From JBKQHQ01 sp052148715 (GTDB lineage: Bacteria > Pseudomonadota > Alphaproteobacteria > Rhizobiales > Xanthobacteraceae): 64,000 nucleotides of DNA. The DNA lies in assembly GCA_052148715.1 (NCBI GenBank), contig JBKQHQ010000041.1:1-64000 (forward strand), given 5' to 3'. The translations under genes and the position numbers were made by a program. A model generated the notes under the pieces. It was not told the DNA's origin. It saw only the letters and a list, made by a program, of their open reading frames with translations, and ran no database searches. Shown here piece after piece: positions 60,176-64,000 of this stretch; the stretch's first letter is position 1, and every line of letters begins with the position of its first letter.

Positions 60176-61063
60176 CTATTCTGCGGCTTGCCGTAGCGGC
60201 AGGCGGACGGTCTCTAGCCCGTCCGCCTCCGTTGCCGAGATCGTCGTGCGCACCATAAGCCGCGCCTCGTGCGCGGGCCAGGGCCGTCCACGATGCATAG
60301 TTGCGCGGTTGTCCCACATGACGACATCACCGCTGCGCCAGGTATGCACGTAACTCGTCCCCGGTGCTGTCGCGCTATCCATCAGCTCGTTGATCAACTT
60401 TTTCGCCGCCGCGCGCTCCATGCCTTCGATCGCATAGGCATGCGAGGCGAGGTAGATCGCGCTGCGGCCATTTACCGGATTCTTCCACACCATTCGCCAG
60501 CATTGCGGCGGCAGCGCCGCACGCTCCTCGGCGCTCGCGAGATCGGGCGCAATCTGGCCGCGCGAATGCGCATAGTCGTGCCAGGCGAAGGAGTTCTCGA
60601 GCTTCTGGCGCAGCGCCGGCTCGAGCCGCTCGAAGGCGAGGCGAGTCGATACGTATTCGGTTTCGCCGCCACGCGCCGGGATTATGCGCGCCGACAGCAC
60701 CGAGGTCAGCGCCGGCACGCGTTTGAACGAGCTGTCCGTATGCCACAGCTGGTTTGCTTTGTTGCGCAAGGCGAGCCGGTGGTCGGCCGGCACGACCTCG
60801 CCGTTCTCGCCGATCGTGCTGAGGATCACAAAATGCGTGCCCGTGCCCTGCGAGCCGACCTTGGTCGCCTCGGGCGGACCGAAGCGGCGCGAGAAAGCAA
60901 GTTGGACTTCATCGTTCACCTCTTGACCGCGGAAGACCAAGACCGAATGTTCCTCGAAAGCTGCGCGCACCGCCGCGTACGCGGCATCGTCAGCCGCGAC
61001 CTGGGCAAGTGTCACGCCGCGCAACTCGGCGGCGAAGCCTGGACCCAGCGGGACTATTTCCAT
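60176..61063 (-). CDS. TauD/TfdA-family alpha-ketoglutarate-dependent dioxygenase
   Basis: The 295-residue Fe(II) dioxygenase has the metal pair His108-x-Asp110 (QLWHTDSSFK). The distal His is in MWDNRATMHRGRPW and the 2-oxoglutarate-binding Arg in EARLMVRTT. FRGQEVNDEVQLAFSRRFG is the usual N-terminal block. The family hydroxylates taurine, phenoxyacetates, alkyl sulfates or similar acids; which one is not visible. The ATG at 61063 has GGAGGG seven bases upstream. It lies 248 bp downstream of a D-threonine-aldolase-like gene on the same strand; a functional link is possible but unproved. Confidence 0.9.
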   Translation of the reverse strand: MEIVPLGPGFAAELRGVTLAQVAADDAAYAAVRAAFEEHSVLVFRGQEVNDEVQLAFSRRFGPPEATKVGSQGTGTHFVILSTIGENGEVVPADHRLALRNKANQLWHTDSSFKRVPALTSVLSARIIPARGGETEYVSTRLAFERLEPALRQKLENSFAWHDYAHSRGQIAPDLASAEERAALPPQCWRMVWKNPVNGRSAIYLASHAYAIEGMERAAAKKLINELMDSATAPGTSYVHTWRSGDVVMWDNRATMHRGRPWPAHEARLMVRTTISATEADGLETVRLPLRQAAE

Positions 61064-61311
61064 AGTCGAGCCCTCCGTCGCTCGGGTATTGACCTGACTC
61101 TCTGCCAAAACCCGCCGGCCGGCAAGAGAAGCCCCGTGTGCTAGGGAAATCGGCTTCGATCCGGGTCTCCTCCGGACCACGATTCGAGCCGGTCCGGCCA
61201 TTGCGGCGACGAGCGGCGGGGGGGCGCGATATGGCGTGCTGACGTTGGGTGCTGTCCTGACGCGCCCCGCGTCCGAAATCCGCGGTGCAGGAAATTGCAG
61301 CGAACACCGTC

Positions 61312-62478
61312 TCAATATGCTAGGCCGCGGGCGGTGACCGGCCAGATGGTCTCGACCTTGCGACCGCGAACGCCGACGTACCAATCGTACACATTGCAGG
61401 TCGGGTCACAGTGGCCGGGGACGAGCCTCAGCTTGTCGTTCACCTTGAGGACGCCATCAGGATCGGCAATCACGCCGTGCTCGTCGGAACACTTGACGTA
61501 CTTCACATCGCTCCTGCCGAAGACTACGGGCAGCCCGCTGTCGACGGACTGAGCCTTGAGGCCTGCGTCGCACACCGCTTTGTCGGCTTTCGCGTGGCTC
61601 ATGACGGAGGTCAGAATGAAGAGCGCGTTCTCCCATTCGCCTTGGTCGATCCGCCTGCCGTGCTTGTCGAGGACGCGGCCGTAGTCGGCATCCATGAAGG
61701 CGTAGGAGCCGCACTGCAACTCGTTGTAGACGCCCGAGTTGCCCTCAAAGTAGTACGAGCCTGTTCCGCCGCCGGTAACGATGTCACAGCTGAAGCCTTC
61801 GGCTTGCAACGCGTCCACCGCCTTGCTCACCATAGCGACCGCGAGGTCGATCTTAGTCCTGCGGTCCTCGTACTTTTCGAGATGCTGCATCGCGCCTTGG
61901 TAAGCTTGGATGCCGGAGAACTTGAGTCCCGGCGCAGAAACAATCGCCTTGGCGATCTCAAGCACTTGAGATGTCGTCATCACGCCGCAGCGGCCCGCGC
62001 CGCAGTCGATCTCCACAAGACATTCGATCGTCGTAGCGTGGCGCGTGGCGGCCGCTGATAGATCGGCGACGTTCGCGAAGTCGTCGACGCAGACGATTAT
62101 CCGCGCGCCAAGCTTCGGAAGCTGCGCGAGCCGGTCGATCTTGGCAGGGTCGCGGACCTGATTCGACACCAGCATGTCCTCGACGCCGGCGCGCACGAAG
62201 CTCTCCGCCTCCGAAACTTTCTGGCAGCAGAGGCCGACCGCCTCGCCGAGTTCGATCTGGATGCGGGCGACATCGATCGACTTGTGCATCTTGCCATGAG
62301 CGCGGTGGCGCACACCCATCTGACGGCATAAATCGCGCATTTTGAATATATTGCGTTCTAACGCGTCGAGATCGATGATCAGTGCCGGAGTCTGAACTTC
62401 CGCTTCGTCCATGCCGATGGTGGCGGGTACGTTGTAGCCGACCTCGAGCCGGCTGAACTTCTCGGTCATTGCATTCAT
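61312..62478 (-). CDS. D-threonine aldolase/3-hydroxyaspartate aldolase-family PLP enzyme
   Basis: The 388-residue fold-type III PLP enzyme starts with VQTPALIIDLDALERNIFKM. The PLP Lys is in HRAHGKMHKS (Lys63). It continues with LVSNQVRDPAKIDRLAQL, EIDCGAGRCGV and DIVTGGGTGSYYFEG, and ends with the metal-binding GHCDPTCNVYDW. Relatives cleave D-threonine, D-3-hydroxyaspartate or D-serine-type substrates using a divalent metal. The substrate is not decided by sequence. The ATG at 62478 is the best start; a second ATG nine bases later (62469) is close behind. Confidence 0.88.
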   Translation of the reverse strand: MNAMTEKFSRLEVGYNVPATIGMDEAEVQTPALIIDLDALERNIFKMRDLCRQMGVRHRAHGKMHKSIDVARIQIELGEAVGLCCQKVSEAESFVRAGVEDMLVSNQVRDPAKIDRLAQLPKLGARIIVCVDDFANVADLSAAATRHATTIECLVEIDCGAGRCGVMTTSQVLEIAKAIVSAPGLKFSGIQAYQGAMQHLEKYEDRRTKIDLAVAMVSKAVDALQAEGFSCDIVTGGGTGSYYFEGNSGVYNELQCGSYAFMDADYGRVLDKHGRRIDQGEWENALFILTSVMSHAKADKAVCDAGLKAQSVDSGLPVVFGRSDVKYVKCSDEHGVIADPDGVLKVNDKLRLVPGHCDPTCNVYDWYVGVRGRKVETIWPVTARGLAY

Positions 62479-62667
62479 GGGGTTCTTTCCCGTGCGTAGG
62501 AGGCCTTGCTCAGCGCAATGTTGGCCTATTTGAACGGTGCGTCCAACCGCGGAACGTGCGGCTGTGCCGGCGACCCCACGGCATGACTCGTTTTGACCCG
62601 TTGCGGGCATTTTGCACTTCCGATAGAAGATCTTCTAATAAATAGGCCCCAAGAATTGGAAGGCGCA

Positions 62668-63219
62668 GTGAACCAGAAACAGCGCAAACACCTCTCCGCG
62701 AGGTGCCGATGCGGTAAGGTGAAGTTCGAGGCGGCCGGCCCGCCGATTCTGACCTGCTCCTGTTATTGCACGAGTTGCCAAGAAGCCGGACGTCAATTCG
62801 AGCAGCTGGCTTCTGCGCCGCCCGTGCTCGATCCCGACGGCGGAACAGGCTTCATCCTTTATCGAAAGGATCGAGCGCAATGTGTGACAGGCCAGCAGTA
62901 TCTTGAAGAGCATTGGCTCAAACCCGATTCCCCGACCCGACGGGTCGTTGCCAAATGCTGTAATTCGGCAATGTTCCTCGACTTCACCAGGGGACACTGG
63001 CTGTCGATGTTCCGGAACCGCTGTCCGACAGACGCACCTCCGCTTGAAATGCGGGTCATGACAAAAGAGCGGCGCGTCGGCGTCGAGCTTTCCGATGACT
63101 TGCCGAACTATAATGGCCACTCCGGCAAGTTTATGTTGAAGCTGATCGCCGCTTGGATTGCTATGGGTTTCCGTAGGCCTGAAATCACCTTGGGGAAGAC
63201 GGTACACAGGGCGCAGTAA
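62668..63219 (+). CDS. GFA-like (glutathione-dependent formaldehyde-activating fold) protein
   Basis: The 183-residue protein has a GFA-like zinc-binding pattern, CRCGKVKFEAAGPP then CYCTSCQEAG, with a further Cys pattern AKCCNSAMFLDF. It is longer than the usual 120-140-residue GFA proteins, and the C-terminal part (LPNYNGHSGKFMLKLIAAWIAMGFRRP) is not part of that domain. Function is unknown; GFA-family members bind zinc and thiols. The GTG start is preceded by GGAAGG at short spacing; a start up to 25 codons earlier is possible. Divergent from the aldolase-like gene. Confidence 0.75.
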   Translation: MNQKQRKHLSARCRCGKVKFEAAGPPILTCSCYCTSCQEAGRQFEQLASAPPVLDPDGGTGFILYRKDRAQCVTGQQYLEEHWLKPDSPTRRVVAKCCNSAMFLDFTRGHWLSMFRNRCPTDAPPLEMRVMTKERRVGVELSDDLPNYNGHSGKFMLKLIAAWIAMGFRRPEITLGKTVHRAQ

Positions 63220-63273
63220 TCACCCGCCATATTGCATCTGCAGGGAAGCACAATCCAAAGACCGCCGTTGACC

Positions 63274-64000
63274 CTATCCAGACTCCAATTCGAGATCGCC
63301 AAACCAGCCCGCACCGTTGCCGGCTAGGGTCAGTCCGATCACGATCGAATGAGCGGTCTCAGGTATGTCGATCTCGGCCGCGTACCTGCCCCAGCGCGGC
63401 GACCGCACCGGCCGCCCGACCATGCCGACCGCGGCCGGCATCGTCGATGGCACCCCTTCGCGCCAAACCTCGACGTAGAGCTGCGTGCCGGTCCCCGGGC
63501 CTTGCACCTCGGCCCGCATGGCCCCGCCAAAACGAAGCCGCTTGCCACGCCAGGCCTCGGCGGAGAATGTCTGTTTCAGCCGACCTGCCCCCCAGCGCCA
63601 AGGCGCGGACGCCCGCGCGATGTACAGGCTACGCCCGCCGCGCGGCGAACCCGCATCGAATAGCGCAACCCGGTACGCGTGCGTACTTCGATTGCCAGAC
63701 CAGTCCCATCCTTCGGGCACGTCGCCGCTGCCGGCAAGTTCCAGGTTGGTTGCCGCCGGTGCCAGCTCGCGCTTGGGCGACTGCAACCGCCGCCCAGTCC
63801 GGGTGGAACGTGCAGACGACGTCGTTTCCACGAACGCAAGCACGTCGTAGCTGCGCCGCGGGTCGGCGGCTTGCAGATAGTTCTTCTGTGCGTGCGCGGC
63901 CGAATACACCGCACCGATGGAGCGTGACAACGGCCCCGATGCCAGCCAGTCGGCGACCGGTCCCGCCGGAGGCGCTGTCGCCAGATCGAGCAAAAAGGCA
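63274..64000 (-). CDS. Erythromycin esterase-like protein, C-terminal part
   Basis: The frame is open to the right window edge, so only the last 242 or so residues are seen. FLLDLATAPP, VADWLASGPLSRSIGAVYS and RRSYDVLAFVETTSSAR resemble the end of the erythromycin-esterase/succinoglycan-biosynthesis family. A C-terminal beta-sandwich-like region (AWRGKRLRFGGAMRAEVQG, AEIDIPETAHSIVIGLTLAGNG) follows and looks like a ligand-binding add-on. The catalytic part lies outside the window, so function is uncertain. Confidence 0.6.
   Translation of the reverse strand, partial: AFLLDLATAPPAGPVADWLASGPLSRSIGAVYSAAHAQKNYLQAADPRRSYDVLAFVETTSSARSTRTGRRLQSPKRELAPAATNLELAGSGDVPEGWDWSGNRSTHAYRVALFDAGSPRGGRSLYIARASAPWRWGAGRLKQTFSAEAWRGKRLRFGGAMRAEVQGPGTGTQLYVEVWREGVPSTMPAAVGMVGRPVRSPRWGRYAAEIDIPETAHSIVIGLTLAGNGAGWFGDLELESG

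Noticed and set aside
1..64000. CRISPR arrays, tRNA or rRNA genes, prophage
   Set aside because: No regularly spaced direct repeats, no cloverleaf-like or rRNA-like sequence and no phage structural genes were recognised.

Overview
The window is GC-rich, densely packed chromosomal DNA from an alphaproteobacterium. It is most likely Hyphomicrobiales, near Bradyrhizobium, Rhodopseudomonas or Xanthobacteraceae. The evidence is the codon bias, the Aap-type amino-acid transporter, the many 4-bp ATGA/GTGA operon overlaps, the LivFGMHK-type transporters, and four families of palindromic intergenic repeats that look familiar from that order. No rRNA, tRNA or CRISPR array was seen. All identifications come from reading motifs by eye; no search was run.

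Region A (1-15.4 kb) is a catabolic locus for an unknown, probably (hetero)aromatic, acid. The plus strand carries the 3' end of a molybdenum hydroxylase, an SDR-fold protein that has lost its catalytic tetrad, an acyl-CoA ligase, and a protein of the 4-hydroxybutyryl-CoA dehydratase family with iron-sulfur ligands. The minus strand carries a beta-keto acid cleavage enzyme (BKACE), a complete branched-chain-type ABC transporter and a second, complete three-subunit molybdenum hydroxylase. A MarR regulator is divergent from the last of these.

Region B (15.4-19 kb) is a junction. It holds palindromic repeats, a 25-bp copy of the BKACE start region, a phytoene-dehydrogenase-like flavoprotein, a ParE-type toxin-antitoxin pair and a HicAB pair with a 15-bp palindromic operator.

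Region C (19-35.2 kb) is the most interesting part. It has a hydantoinase, a carbamoylase, two pairs of DUF917 (S-methyl-thiohydantoin desulfurase family) plus urocanase-family genes, a UbiD-type decarboxylase, a complete ABC uptake system, and a regulator made of two LysR proteins fused head to tail. The gene set matches, step for step, a route from a thiourocanate-like compound through a thiohydantoin and a hydantoin to N-carbamoyl-glutamate and glutamate, as in ergothioneine breakdown. The first enzyme (a trimethylamine- or ammonia-lyase) is not in the window. The duplication and the UbiD gene suggest a second substrate or branch. An ISAs1-type insertion sequence (35.25-36.52 kb) closes this region.

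Region D (36.6-64 kb) is mostly envelope and housekeeping genes. It includes an alpha-2-macroglobulin and penicillin-binding protein 1C pair (with a palindromic repeat inserted in frame in pbpC), a likely lipid-A or polyprenyl-linked sugar module (GT39, a PAP2-GT2 fusion, a LAB_N protein), a secreted amidohydrolase, cystathionine beta-lyase, the AapJQMP transporter, a PAP2 phosphatase, a persulfide dioxygenase-rhodanese fusion, a two-domain L,D-transpeptidase, a TauD-type dioxygenase, a D-threonine-aldolase-type enzyme, a GFA-like protein and the end of an erythromycin-esterase-like protein.
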